From Weissella sagaensis (GTDB lineage Bacteria; Bacillota; Bacilli; Lactobacillales; Lactobacillaceae), in NCBI RefSeq assembly GCF_005405285.1, contig NZ_BJDT01000001.1:158726-222725 (forward strand): a stretch of 64,000 nt of DNA, given 5' to 3'. The notes under the pieces were generated by a model. The model was not told where the DNA came from. It was given only the letters and a program-made list of their open reading frames with translations, and ran no database searches. Shown one piece after another: positions 54,097-63,990 of the stretch (position 1 is its first letter; every line of letters starts with the position of its first letter). The translations under genes were made by a program, and so were the position numbers.

Positions 54097-55578
54097 ATGA
54101 AAAAATGGGTAAAAAAATTAGTCATGTTAGCCATGACTGTTGGTTTAGTAATGAGTAGTGGGCTAGGTGTTGTAGGCATTTCATCTGTAAGTGCTGCGCA
54201 ATCTGATCCAACGTTAGACCGGATTAAGAAGTCGGGCAAGTTAGTTGTTGGAACGTCAGCTGACTATGCGCCATATGAATTTCATACAACTGAAAATGGT
54301 AAAGATAAGATTGTTGGATTTGATATTGCTGCAGCGCGTGAGATAGGTAAGCAACTTGGTGTTAAAACTGAAATTCAAGAAATGAGTTTTGATGCTTTGC
54401 TTGGTGCAGTTAAAACAGGCAAAGTAGACGTGGTTGTTGCCGGTATGACCGAAACGCCAGAAAGAGCACAAGAAGTTAATTTCTCAAAACCGTATTTTGT
54501 TGATAAAAACGTTGTGTTAACTTTGAAAGAAAATAAAGATAAGTGGGCAACCTTAGATCAACTACGTTCAGCAAAGTTAGCTGCGCAAGTTTCTTCTAAG
54601 CAGGATGACTTAGCACATGAATTAACTGATAAAAAGGTTGTTTCATTGAAAAAGATTACGGATGAAGTGACCCAATTAACCCAAAAGAAAGTAGATGGGG
54701 TTGTTGTTGCAAGCACAACTGCTAAGAGCTATCTAGAACAAAGCAATCAATTCGTTGTGTCACCAGCCAAACTACCAGGGATTAGCAATGGTTCATCTGT
54801 TGTTATGAATAAGAATGCCACGGTCTTACAAGCAAAAGTTAATAAGATTTTGGATGATCATATTATTGGTGCACCCTTAAAGAAAATGCAAGATGATGCA
54901 ATTAAGCAAATGAATAAAAAAGAGTCATTTTTCCACAAGTATGCACCTTACTTTATTAAAGGAACAGGTTATACAATTGGTTTAGCTGTTATTGGGGTGT
55001 TATTCGGTATTGTATTAGGTATTATTTTTGCTTTGATGAAGTTGTCATCTGTCAAAGTTTTAAGATGGCTAGCTGCTGCTTATATTGAAGCAGTTCGCGG
55101 TGTACCATTGTTGATTCAAGTCTTTATTGTTTATTTTGGAACGCAAGCAATTGGGCTGAACGTGTCAAGTTTCTTAGCTGGGGCAATTGCCATGTTCTTA
55201 AATTCAGGTGCTTATGTTGCCGAAATTATTCGTTCAGGAATTCAAGCAGTGCCTAATGGTCAAACTGAAGCAGCGCGTTCATTAGGATTTACCAAGGGAC
55301 AAACGATGCGTTACATGGTGTTACCACAAGCCATTAAGAATATTTTGCCAGCTTTGGGTAATGAATTTGTTACAGTTATTAAAGAAGGTTCAGTTGTTTC
55401 CGTTATTGGGGTGGGTGAATTAACTTTCCAAACTTCAGTCGTACAAGGTGCCTCATTCAAGCCATTTATTCCACTGATGATTACAGCTGTTATTTACTTC
55501 GTTTTGACATTTGGTATTAGTCGTTTGTTGAATTTGTTTGAAAAGAAATTACGTAAGTCAGATAAGACTTTGGGCTAA
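54097..55578 (+). CDS. glnP: Fused amino-acid-binding protein and permease (GlnH-GlnP type)
   Basis: A 493-residue fusion. A signal peptide (1-30, MKKWVKKLVMLAM to SVSA) leads an SBP_bac_3 domain (about 35-260: LVVGTSADYAPYEFHTTENG, DIAAAREIGKQLGV), then a BPD permease domain (about 285-485) with AYIEAVRGVPLLIQ and the EAA loop NGQTEAARSLGFTKGQTMRYMVLPQA shown in part. Such fusions in lactic acid bacteria import glutamine or glutamate. One binding domain, not two as in lactococcal GlnPQ. Confidence 0.9.
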   Translation: MKKWVKKLVMLAMTVGLVMSSGLGVVGISSVSAAQSDPTLDRIKKSGKLVVGTSADYAPYEFHTTENGKDKIVGFDIAAAREIGKQLGVKTEIQEMSFDALLGAVKTGKVDVVVAGMTETPERAQEVNFSKPYFVDKNVVLTLKENKDKWATLDQLRSAKLAAQVSSKQDDLAHELTDKKVVSLKKITDEVTQLTQKKVDGVVVASTTAKSYLEQSNQFVVSPAKLPGISNGSSVVMNKNATVLQAKVNKILDDHIIGAPLKKMQDDAIKQMNKKESFFHKYAPYFIKGTGYTIGLAVIGVLFGIVLGIIFALMKLSSVKVLRWLAAAYIEAVRGVPLLIQVFIVYFGTQAIGLNVSSFLAGAIAMFLNSGAYVAEIIRSGIQAVPNGQTEAARSLGFTKGQTMRYMVLPQAIKNILPALGNEFVTVIKEGSVVSVIGVGELTFQTSVVQGASFKPFIPLMITAVIYFVLTFGISRLLNLFEKKLRKSDKTLG

Positions 55579-55615
55579 TCATGTAGATTAAAAAAATAAA
55601 ATAATTATTTTAAAA

Positions 55616-55663
55616 TAAGACATCAACCTACCGTTTATAAAATGTTAGATTGATGTCTTTTAA
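55616..55663 (+). terminator. Terminator after the fused transporter gene
   Basis: AAGACATCAA / TTGATGTCTTTT with a large loop. Confidence 0.82.
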
Positions 55664-55772
55664 ATATAATTTAAAAGCTGTAACTGTAACATCTTTTGTT
55701 ATATTCTTATATATGTAAAAAATACAAATTGGACTAACATATTAAGATAGATAAATAGTGAGGAGCGGCATA

Positions 55773-56267
55773 ATGGCCAAGAAAAGACGGATTAAAAAGA
55801 TTTTAGTTGAACAAATTTTAGATAAAGCAGATATTCCCTATGAAACGATTGTGTTTTCTGGTGGTATGCAACGTAATCAAGCTGAATTAGATGCGTATGG
55901 ACTAACTGATCACGATATTTATAAAACATTAGCTTTAGAAGGTAATGTTACTGGACCTGTGATTGGGATTGTACCAGTTGATGATCATCTGAATGAGAAA
56001 AAGTTAGCTGCTGTATCAGGTAATAAGCGTGTTGACATGATTCCAACAAAGGATTTACAAAAAACGACCGGGTATGTGCATGGTGCTAATAATCCAGTTG
56101 GCATTTGGCAAACGAAGAAGTTTCCAATTTATTTTGATGAAAGTGCCAAACAAGCAGGTATGATTACAATTTCAGCTGGTGAAATTGGTCGGTCAATTCG
56201 CATTGATGCAGTTACGTTAGCTGAATTTGTACATGGTCAATTTGCACCTATTCGTACGGACGAATAA
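55773..56267 (+). CDS. Cys-tRNA(Pro) deacylase, YbaK/EbsC family
   Basis: A 164-residue editing-domain protein that clears mischarged Cys-tRNAPro. Family signs: YKTLALEGN, GIVPVDDHLNEKKLAA, with the catalytic lysine region, and GYVHGANNPVG (GxxP-type loop). ATG 55773 follows GAGGAG. Three following genes are tightly spaced, suggesting one operon to 57672. Confidence 0.88.
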   Translation: MAKKRRIKKILVEQILDKADIPYETIVFSGGMQRNQAELDAYGLTDHDIYKTLALEGNVTGPVIGIVPVDDHLNEKKLAAVSGNKRVDMIPTKDLQKTTGYVHGANNPVGIWQTKKFPIYFDESAKQAGMITISAGEIGRSIRIDAVTLAEFVHGQFAPIRTDE

Positions 56268-56281
56268 GGATGATGGAAACA

Positions 56282-56983
56282 ATGATTGGTCGTTCAATAA
56301 TTTGGGTACTTTTGATTTTTTTAATAATGCCTTTAGTCGCAAGTTATTGTATTTCATGGTTAACGATGAAGTCGCAACAGCATTTAATGGTGCGCTTTGG
56401 TCCACGTGCACCTTTTATTTTTAGTTGGTTGGGAACAATCGTGCATGAATTAGCACATGCATCATTAGCGCTGTTATTTGGGCATCATCTTGATAAAATC
56501 GTGTTATTAACAAATCCATTTAAGCCAGACAAAGACAGACGATTAGGTTATGTAGATCATTCATGGCATTCACATAATCTTTATCAACGTCTAGGTAATT
56601 TTTTTATTGGTTTAGCACCAATGCTGGTAATTTCGTTGGTTACTGGGGTTATAACGCAAATTTTATGGCCTAACTTATTTGACATTCAAACATTGGGTTG
56701 GCATATTTTTGTAGGTGTACCTGGTTGGCAAATTGTGATTTGGATAGCTTTGATATTCAATCTAAATTTAGGCATGAATATTAGTCCAGCTGACTGGCAT
56801 AATGTCTGGCAAGGCCTTACAGTATACATAATCGTTTTGTTAGTTGTGGGTTTAGTTATTGGATTGTTTATTTTAGATGATGCGTTGATTTGGGAAACAG
56901 TTGGCAGTTGGTTAGCCATGACGTGGTTGATTAATTTGGGTATTAGCTTAGTTATTATGAGTCTGACAAGTCTATTAGTATAG
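56282..56983 (+). CDS. Membrane protein with an HExxH motif, possible site-2-type metalloprotease
   Basis: A 233-residue protein with about five hydrophobic segments. HELAH (residues 55-59) lies at the edge of a hydrophobic helix, and NISPADW further along (about residue 163) resembles the later metal-ligand segment of M50-type intramembrane proteases. Not a confirmed family member. Start at 56282 is 11 bases after TAAGGA; the ATG at 56270 overlaps that site. It is 14 bases after the ybaK-like gene. Confidence 0.68.
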   Translation: MIGRSIIWVLLIFLIMPLVASYCISWLTMKSQQHLMVRFGPRAPFIFSWLGTIVHELAHASLALLFGHHLDKIVLLTNPFKPDKDRRLGYVDHSWHSHNLYQRLGNFFIGLAPMLVISLVTGVITQILWPNLFDIQTLGWHIFVGVPGWQIVIWIALIFNLNLGMNISPADWHNVWQGLTVYIIVLLVVGLVIGLFILDDALIWETVGSWLAMTWLINLGISLVIMSLTSLLV

Positions 56984-57003
56984 CGAAATGATGGGGGAAT
57001 GCT

Positions 57004-57672
57004 ATGGCATATGGTGAAACAGAAAAGTTAGCACGAATTAAAGAATTTACGGAAAAAGTTTTGCAAAGTGACAAGACAGGCCACGATATGACACATATTG
57101 AACGTGTATTGGCAATGACTCAGCACATATTGGCGACTGAGCCAACCGCAAATGCTTTTGTTGCACAAACAGCAGCCATTTTACATGATACTTATGATGA
57201 CAAATTATTTGAGGATGTAGATTTAGCAAAAAGTCGTGTAATAAAGTTATTGACAGATATTGCAGTACCAGCTGAACAACAAGTTGAGATTTTTAATATC
57301 ATTGACAATATGTCATGGAGTAAACAACGATTTGGGGAACCAGCAAAATTATCGTTGGCCGGTAAAATTGTACAAGATGCAGATCGCTTAGATGCAATTG
57401 GTGCGATTGCGATCGCTCGCGCCATCCAATTTGGTGCCATTAAAGGCGATGCTTTATATGATCCGACGATGCCACCACGTCATATCACAACGAAGGCGTC
57501 ATATCGTAAAGGTGACGGGAATACCGTTATCAACCATTTCTATGAAAAATTATTTCTACTTAAGGATTATTTGAATACGCCTGAGGGACAACGAATTGGT
57601 ATTGAGCGTGATCGTATTATGCATGATTTTGTGAATCAATTTGAAAAAGAATGGCAACAAAAAGATTATTAA
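57004..57672 (+). CDS. HD-domain phosphohydrolase
   Basis: A 222-residue HD protein (YpgQ/YedJ-like): GHDMTHIERVLAM gives the first His, AAILHDTYDD the HD pair, and VQDADRLDAIGA the last Asp. Metal-dependent phosphohydrolase, perhaps on nucleotides. GGGGGAA precedes the ATG. Confidence 0.88.
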   Translation: MAYGETEKLARIKEFTEKVLQSDKTGHDMTHIERVLAMTQHILATEPTANAFVAQTAAILHDTYDDKLFEDVDLAKSRVIKLLTDIAVPAEQQVEIFNIIDNMSWSKQRFGEPAKLSLAGKIVQDADRLDAIGAIAIARAIQFGAIKGDALYDPTMPPRHITTKASYRKGDGNTVINHFYEKLFLLKDYLNTPEGQRIGIERDRIMHDFVNQFEKEWQQKDY

Positions 57673-57686
57673 AATAAGAAAACAAG

Positions 57687-57723
57687 GAAGTGGTCGATCA
57701 AGTTTTGGTTGGACCACTTTTAT
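57687..57723 (+). terminator. Terminator after the HD gene
   Basis: AAGTGGTC / GACCACTT with a 16-base loop and TTTATG. Confidence 0.8.
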
Positions 57724-57760
57724 GTTATGATTATACCTTGTAACGAACAGGAGGTTAAAA

Positions 57761-58492
57761 ATGGCCCAAGAAGTCCTATACATGAAGGTGCTTAATGATT
57801 TAAATAGGCGTATAAACGCCCAAGAGTTCCCCGATTTAAAACTGCCAGATGAACGGTCTTTAGCGACTTCATATGGTGTTTCACGTAGCTCAATTAAACG
57901 TGCTTTAAATGTGTTAGTGAGACAAGGTATTATTTTTAAAAAACGTGGGTCGGGCACGTTTGTTAATCCACTATATTTAAAGAATCAGGGGATGTTTCAT
58001 GCAGTTGGTCATAACTTAGGTGTTTCTGATGCTTTTCGTTTCAATGGTGAGACGCCCGCAATTAAATTGTTAGTTTTCGAAAAGGATGCTGCCAATGAAG
58101 AAGATAAAGAAGCGCTGTTTTTAAATGCGTCAGATGAAGTTTATCGTATTAAACGGTTGCGTACTTTGCAAAATGAGGCTTTTATGATCGAAAATGCGGT
58201 TATTCCAGCTAAACTATTACCAGCATTAACAGCTGAAGATATGACGCATTCCATGTTTCAATATGCAGAGCAAACGACAAAGCGAGCTGTTACAAAATCA
58301 TTTATGACGATCACGGCAGAGCCATCACAAGATGAAGATCAAAAGTATTTACAGTTAAATGCTAATGAGCCAGTGGGAATTATGTCTGGTGTGTTTTTCT
58401 TGGATGATGGGACCCCCTTTGAAGTCGGTCAAATGCGCGTTCATTACAAATATATGCGCTATAATAGCTTCGTTAGTTTGGATGGTGAATAG
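57761..58492 (+). CDS. GntR/HutC-family regulator with UTRA domain
   Basis: A 243-residue regulator. Winged helix: LKLPDERSLATSYGVSRSSIKRALN, then KKRGSGTFV; UTRA effector domain from about residue 90 (RIKRLRTLQNEAFMIENAVIP, given in part). It stands immediately before the phosphoketolase gene and an unusual palindrome in that promoter, so it probably regulates xfp in response to a sugar phosphate. AGGAGG before the ATG. Confidence 0.88.
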   Translation: MAQEVLYMKVLNDLNRRINAQEFPDLKLPDERSLATSYGVSRSSIKRALNVLVRQGIIFKKRGSGTFVNPLYLKNQGMFHAVGHNLGVSDAFRFNGETPAIKLLVFEKDAANEEDKEALFLNASDEVYRIKRLRTLQNEAFMIENAVIPAKLLPALTAEDMTHSMFQYAEQTTKRAVTKSFMTITAEPSQDEDQKYLQLNANEPVGIMSGVFFLDDGTPFEVGQMRVHYKYMRYNSFVSLDGE

Positions 58493-58539
58493 ACTATTTT
58501 TTGTACCGTAATTGGAACGGTCCAATTGAGAGTTTTTTA

Positions 58540-58555
58540 TTGTACCTAGGTTCAA
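58540..58555. promoter_or_regulatory. Candidate GntR operator at the phosphoketolase promoter
   Basis: TTGTACCTAGGTTCAA, a palindrome with one mismatch pair, covers the -35 box TTGTAC (58540-58545); TATTAT follows after 17 bases (58563). A partial copy TTGTACCGTAATTGG lies 39 bases upstream (58501). Confidence 0.7.
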
Positions 58556-58638
58556 AATCTGTTATTATAATACTTGTAATCCAGAAGATAACTTCTGCGA
58601 TATAACCTTTCTCAAAAATAAAAGGAGATTTAATCAAA

Positions 58639-61098
58639 ATGGCAGTAGATTTTGATTCAAAGGCATATCTAGAAAAGGTAGACGCTTGGTGGCGTGCTAC
58701 CAACTACCTTTCAGCAGGTATGATCTTTTTGAAGAGCAACCCATTGTTTTCAGTAACTAACACACCAATCCAAGCGGATGATGTTAAAGTAAAGCCAATT
58801 GGTCACTGGGGAACTATCTCAGGACAAACTTTCTTGTATGCACACGCTAACCGTTTGATCAACAAGTTTGACTTGGACATGTTCTACATCGGTGGACCTG
58901 GTCACGGTGGTCAAGTTATGGTTACGAACTCATACTTGGACGGTACTTATACTGAAAGCTATCCTGAAATTACACAAGATGTTGATGGTATGGCACGTTT
59001 GTTCAAGCGTTTCTCATTCCCTGGTGGAATTGGATCACACATGACTGCACAAACGCCAGGTTCATTGCACGAAGGTGGTGAGTTAGGTTACTCACTATCT
59101 CACGCAACTGGTGCTATTTTGGATAATCCTAACCAAATTGCTTTCACTGTTATTGGTGATGGTGAAGTTGAGACTGGTCCTGCAATGACTGCATGGCACT
59201 CAATCAAGTTCATCAACCCTAAGAACGATGGTGCAGTATTGCCAATCTTGGACTTGAACGGATTTAAGATTTCAAATCCAACAATTTTCTCACGTATGAG
59301 TGATGAAGAGATTACAAAGTTCTTTGAAGGTTTGGGATACTCACCACGTTTCATCGAAAATGATGATATTCACGATTACATGGCATACCACGAATTGGCT
59401 GCTAAGGTATTCGATGATGCTATTTCAGACATCCAAGCTATTCAAAAGGCAGCCCGTGAAGACGGTCGCTATGCTGATGGTGAAATTGCTGCATGGCCTG
59501 TTATCATTGCTCGCTTGCCAAAGGGTTGGGGTGGACCTACTCACAACGCAGCTGGTGAACCAATTGAAGACTCATTCCGTGCTCACCAAGTCCCACTTCC
59601 TTTGGCACAAGGTAAGATGGAGACTTTGCCAGAATTCGAAGAGTGGTTGAACTCATACAAGCCAACAGAATTGTTTAACGCCGATGGTTCATTGAAGGAA
59701 GAAATTGCTGCAATGGCACCAAAGGGTGACAAGCGTATGGCAGCTAATTACGCAGCTAACGGTGGTCGTCGTCGTGGTGATGCACCTACTGATTTGACTT
59801 TGCCAAATTGGAAGGACTTTGCTAACGAGATTACTGCTGAAACTCGTGGAACTGAATTGGCAGATGGTAGCAAGAACATGGACATGAATGTCTTGTCAAA
59901 CTACTTTGCTGAAGTTTCAAAGTTGAACCCAACTTCATTCCGTATCTTCGGACCTGACGAAACGATGTCAAATCGTTTGTGGGGTATGTTTGAAGTAACT
60001 AACCGTCAATGGATGGAACAAGTTAAGGAACCTAACGACCAACACCAAGCACCTGAAGGTCGTATCTTGGACTCACAATTGTCAGAGCACCAAGCTGAAG
60101 GTTGGTTAGAAGCTTACACATTGACTGGTCGTGTTGGTGTCTTTGCATCATACGAATCATTCTTACGTGTTGTGGACTCAATGATTACACAACACTTCAA
60201 GTGGTTGCGTCATGCTTCAGAACAACCATGGCGTAATGATTACCCATCATTGAACTTGATTTCAACTTCAACTGCTTTCCAACAAGATCACAACGGTTAC
60301 ACTCACCAAGATCCTGGAATGTTGACACACTTGGCTGAAAAGAAGGCTGACTTTATCCGTCAATACTTGCCAGCTGATGGTAACACATTGTTGGCTGTCT
60401 TTGGTCGTGCATTTACTGAACGTCACAAGGTTAACCACGTTGTTGCTTCAAAGCAACCACGTCAACAATGGTTCTCAGTTGATGAAGCTGAAGAATTGGC
60501 TACTGAAGGAATCAAGGCAATTGATTGGGCATCAACTGTTGCTGAAGGTGAAGATGCAGATATCGTCTTCGCATCAGCTGGTGTTGAGCCAACTATCGAA
60601 GCGCTTGCTGCATTGCACTTGATCAATGAAGCATTCCCAGCCGTTAAGTTGCGTTACGTAAACGTTGTTGAATTGCACCGTTTGCTAAACAAGAATGGTA
60701 AGATGAACCACGAACGTGCATTGTCTGATGAAAAGTTCAACGCATTGTTTGGTGAATCAGGAACACCTGTTATGTTCGCATTCCACGGCTTCGAAGATTT
60801 GATCGAATCAATCTTCTACGAGCGTCAACACTTAGGTGCTCACGTTCATGGTTACCGTGAAGATGGTGATATTACAACCACTTACGATATGCGTGTATAT
60901 TCAGAATTGGATCGTTTCCACCAAGCTAAGGAAGCTGCACAAGTTTTGGCTGCCAAGGGTGTTATTGCTGCTGATGAAGCAGAAGCCTTTGATAACAAGA
61001 TTGATGCTATCTTGGCAAAGCACTTCGAAGTTACTCGTAACGAGGGACATGATATCGAAGAGTTTACTGACTGGAAGTGGACTGCTTTAAACAAGTAA
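58639..61098 (+). CDS. xfp: Xylulose-5-phosphate/fructose-6-phosphate phosphoketolase
   Basis: An 819-residue ThDP enzyme cleaving xylulose 5-phosphate with phosphate to acetyl phosphate and glyceraldehyde 3-phosphate, the key step of heterofermentation. ThDP/Mg site: [17 protein letters not shown]; substrate and Pi site: [10 protein letters not shown] and [20 protein letters not shown] (given in part); [10 protein letters not shown] late. Codons are noticeably optimised (TTG, GGT, AAC, AAG), as expected for a very highly expressed gene. AAAGGAGA precedes the ATG. Confidence 0.97.
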   Translation: MAVDFDSKAYLEKVDAWWRATNYLSAGMIFLKSNPLFSVTNTPIQADDVKVKPIGHWGTISGQTFLYAHANRLINKFDLDMFYIGGPGHGGQVMVTNSYLDGTYTESYPEITQDVDGMARLFKRFSFPGGIGSHMTAQTPGSLHEGGELGYSLSHATGAILDNPNQIAFTVIGDGEVETGPAMTAWHSIKFINPKNDGAVLPILDLNGFKISNPTIFSRMSDEEITKFFEGLGYSPRFIENDDIHDYMAYHELAAKVFDDAISDIQAIQKAAREDGRYADGEIAAWPVIIARLPKGWGGPTHNAAGEPIEDSFRAHQVPLPLAQGKMETLPEFEEWLNSYKPTELFNADGSLKEEIAAMAPKGDKRMAANYAANGGRRRGDAPTDLTLPNWKDFANEITAETRGTELADGSKNMDMNVLSNYFAEVSKLNPTSFRIFGPDETMSNRLWGMFEVTNRQWMEQVKEPNDQHQAPEGRILDSQLSEHQAEGWLEAYTLTGRVGVFASYESFLRVVDSMITQHFKWLRHASEQPWRNDYPSLNLISTSTAFQQDHNGYTHQDPGMLTHLAEKKADFIRQYLPADGNTLLAVFGRAFTERHKVNHVVASKQPRQQWFSVDEAEELATEGIKAIDWASTVAEGEDADIVFASAGVEPTIEALAALHLINEAFPAVKLRYVNVVELHRLLNKNGKMNHERALSDEKFNALFGESGTPVMFAFHGFEDLIESIFYERQHLGAHVHGYREDGDITTTYDMRVYSELDRFHQAKEAAQVLAAKGVIAADEAEAFDNKIDAILAKHFEVTRNEGHDIEEFTDWKWTALNK

Positions 61099-61133
61099 TC
61101 TACTAAGTGGATTAGTTTAAATCAATAAAATAG

Positions 61134-61176
61134 AAAGCTCATAATTACTACTTTTGGTGATTATGAGCTTTTTTTG
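61134..61176 (+). terminator. Terminator after xfp
   Basis: AAAGCTCATAAT / ATTATGAGCTTT and TTTTTTT. Confidence 0.92.
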
Positions 61177-61220
61177 GTATAATTTAAAAAGGTGAATACG
61201 TTTTTTGAAGGAGAAAAATC

Positions 61221-61946
61221 ATGATTGTCTTGTTGGTATTAGGGATTGTTTTGCTAGCTTATGCGGCAATCCAAGGAGTGGTGCATCATCAAGTAAGGTG
61301 GGTACCAATTGTTGTCGGTTTATTGTTGACTATTTCTATGGGCTTTGGCGTACGTCATGCGCAAGGACAACATTTTTTGATGTCAGAAGTTCCCTTGACA
61401 AAAACACAAAAGATTCAGCCTGCCGTTACAGTTAATGGATTTCATTTAATTACAACTGAGCAAGGAGCTGAAAATCGGTTACGTTATACATATAAGACGA
61501 ATGACAAAACATACCAAACATTAACACAACAAGCTAAAGCGGAGGTTGTTGCTGGCAAAAAGGCATCGTTGAAGACCACAGTGATGACATACCAAGCTAA
61601 TTCAACTTGGCGTCGTTTTTTGTTGTTAGGACAGGATACTTTAGAAAAGGGGACAACGACTTATAAGTTGACGTTACCTGAAGGGTGGTATGTTGTACCA
61701 GCTAATAAAGTTGATGACTTACAAAAGATGGTGCAAGACAACGAAAATCAATTAGCTAATCAAGTTCGTGATGAAATCAATAAAGAAGTGACAGCGAAAG
61801 TAAAAGCAGATAAGGATTTTATTGATGATAAAGCCGGGCAAGATAAATTGAAAAATAATGTCGTTAAAAAAGTAACGGCTGATTCAAATAAGCAATTGAA
61901 GGTTGATATGATTAATCAGATTGCACAATGGCAAAAGAATAATTAA
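61221..61946 (+). CDS. DUF4811 family protein
   Basis: A 241-residue protein with two N-terminal membrane helices (about 1-20 and 28-48), then an extracellular beta-rich part and a charged helical C-terminus (residues 165-240, Lys/Asp/Asn-rich). This is the DUF4811 layout of Lactobacillales; function unknown. GAAGGAGAAA precedes the ATG. Confidence 0.75.
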   Translation: MIVLLVLGIVLLAYAAIQGVVHHQVRWVPIVVGLLLTISMGFGVRHAQGQHFLMSEVPLTKTQKIQPAVTVNGFHLITTEQGAENRLRYTYKTNDKTYQTLTQQAKAEVVAGKKASLKTTVMTYQANSTWRRFLLLGQDTLEKGTTTYKLTLPEGWYVVPANKVDDLQKMVQDNENQLANQVRDEINKEVTAKVKADKDFIDDKAGQDKLKNNVVKKVTADSNKQLKVDMINQIAQWQKNN

Positions 61947-61960
61947 TTTAGATGACAGAT

Positions 61961-62002
61961 AGAACACGCTAAGATTGATAATCTTGAACGTGTTCTTTTT
62001 TA
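61961..62002 (+). terminator. Terminator after the DUF4811 gene
   Basis: AGAACACG-AAGATT / AATCTT-CGTGTTCTTTTT. Confidence 0.9.
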
Positions 62003-62094
62003 TAAATGAATTTAAATTTTAGTGAAATATGTTCGGAAATGATAAAGTGTGTTATCGTATTTTATAAGAAAAAATAGAAATTTGAGGTGAAACA

Positions 62095-63990
62095 ATGGGG
62101 ACTCGTCAACAAGATGATTTTTATGAAGCCGTCAATGAAGACTGGATTGCACAAGCAGTGATTCCAAATGATAAATCACGTACGGGGGGATTTATTGACT
62201 TAGCTGATGAAATTGAAGAATTAATGTTAGCTACAACTGATAAGTGGTTAGCAGGTGAAGATGTACCTGATGATAAGGTGTTAAGTAATTTTATTAAATA
62301 TCATCACTTAGCTTCTGATTGGGAAACACGTAACGAATTAGGAACGCAACCCGTAAAACCGTTGATTGCGCGCTATCAAAATTATGATTCATTTGCCGAA
62401 TTTGCAAATGATATAACTTCTTTGGAAAAGGCTGGTTTACCTAATGCTTTGCCATTGGGTATTGCACCTGATTTTAAAGATGCGCAAACTTACGTTCTTT
62501 GGGCGGATGCAATGAGCACGATTTTACCTGATACAACATACTACGAGCCAGGTCACCCACAAGGTGCTGATTTATTGAAAACTTGGCGATCATCACAAGA
62601 GGCTTTGCTAGCAAAGTTTGATTTTAATACTGATGAAATTAAAGACTTATTGGATAAAGCAATTGCATTTGATGCACGCGTTGCCAAGGTTGTCTTGAGT
62701 CAGGAAGAATCAGCAGAATATGTAAAGCTGTACAAACCATACAAATGGGCTGATTTTACGGCTTTGGCTCCTGAACTACCATTAAATGAAGTTGTTACGG
62801 CTATGATTGGTGAAGAGCCGGATATGGTTGTGGTACCAGAAGAGCGCTTCTGGCATGCGGCTGATCAATTTTTCTCAGAAGAGGCATGGCCATTATTAAA
62901 AGCAACTTTGATCATTAGCATCGTTAACGCTTATACAGGATATTTATCTGATGATGTTCGTGTATTAGGTGGTGCATATGGTCGGGCTTTGTCAGGTACC
63001 CCAGAAGCTAAGAGTCAGAAAAAATCAGCTTACTACTTAGCAGAGGGGCCTTTTAATCAAGCGCTAGGTTTGTGGTATGCACATAAAATGTTTTCATCAG
63101 AAGCAAAAGCAGATGTGGAAGACAAAGTGACAAAGATGATTAATGTGTATAAAGAGCGTTTGCAAAATACAACTTGGTTGCAACCAGCTACGCGTGACCA
63201 AGCTGTTGTGAAATTAAACGCCATTAAACCACATATTGGTTATCCAGAAAAGTTACCAGATTATTATGAAGATAAAATTGTTGATGAGGGAGCTAGCTTG
63301 TTAGAAGCAGCGCAAAAGTTTGGTTGCCAAGGCGTTGCACGTGAATGGGCTAAATGGCATCAAACAGTTGATCGTGATGAGTGGCATATGCCAGCACACA
63401 TGGTCAATGCTTACTATGATCCACAACAAAATCAAATTGTCTTCCCAGCAGCTATTTTGCAAGCGCCATTTTATAGTCTTGACCAATCGGATTCAGCTAA
63501 TTATGGTGGTATTGGGGCAGTTATAGCGCATGAAATTTCACATGCCTTTGATACCAATGGTGCTTCGTTTGACGAACATGGTAGTTTGAATAATTGGTGG
63601 ACGGATGAAGACTATGCTGCCTTTAAAGAACGGACTCAAAAAGTTATTGAACAATTTGATGGTTTAGATTCATATGGGGCAAAGGTGAATGGTAAATTAA
63701 CCGTTTCTGAAAATGTTGCTGATTTAGGTGGTTTAGCAGCTGCTTTAGCGGCTGCGCAACGCGAAGAATCATTTTCTGCTAAGGAATTCTTTAAAAATTG
63801 GGCAACAATTTGGCGAATGAAAGCACGTCCAGAATTGATGAAGTTCTTTGCTGCAGTTGATGTGCATGCACCAAATAAAGCACGTACGAATGTGATTGTG
63901 TCGAATTTTTCTGAATTCTATGAGACTTTTGATGTACAACCTGGTGATAACATGTATCGTGAACCAGCAGATCGTACGATGATCTGGTAA
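62095..63990 (+). CDS. pepO: M13-family oligopeptidase PepO
   Basis: A 631-residue zinc oligopeptidase of the neprilysin type. Zinc site HEISH in GAVIAHEISHAFDTNG, third ligand Glu in ENVADLGG, and the substrate-binding NAYYDPQQNQIVFPAAILQ (given in part) and C-terminal MYREPADRTMIW. No signal peptide, so intracellular, consuming oligopeptides imported by carriers such as DtpT. GAGGTG precedes the ATG. Confidence 0.95.
   Translation: MGTRQQDDFYEAVNEDWIAQAVIPNDKSRTGGFIDLADEIEELMLATTDKWLAGEDVPDDKVLSNFIKYHHLASDWETRNELGTQPVKPLIARYQNYDSFAEFANDITSLEKAGLPNALPLGIAPDFKDAQTYVLWADAMSTILPDTTYYEPGHPQGADLLKTWRSSQEALLAKFDFNTDEIKDLLDKAIAFDARVAKVVLSQEESAEYVKLYKPYKWADFTALAPELPLNEVVTAMIGEEPDMVVVPEERFWHAADQFFSEEAWPLLKATLIISIVNAYTGYLSDDVRVLGGAYGRALSGTPEAKSQKKSAYYLAEGPFNQALGLWYAHKMFSSEAKADVEDKVTKMINVYKERLQNTTWLQPATRDQAVVKLNAIKPHIGYPEKLPDYYEDKIVDEGASLLEAAQKFGCQGVAREWAKWHQTVDRDEWHMPAHMVNAYYDPQQNQIVFPAAILQAPFYSLDQSDSANYGGIGAVIAHEISHAFDTNGASFDEHGSLNNWWTDEDYAAFKERTQKVIEQFDGLDSYGAKVNGKLTVSENVADLGGLAAALAAAQREESFSAKEFFKNWATIWRMKARPELMKFFAAVDVHAPNKARTNVIVSNFSEFYETFDVQPGDNMYREPADRTMIW

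Noticed and set aside
61205..61435. Alternative-frame ORF overlapping the DUF4811 gene
   Set aside because: The overlapping frame from 61221 has the ribosome site and a recognisable protein; this one is a frame shadow.
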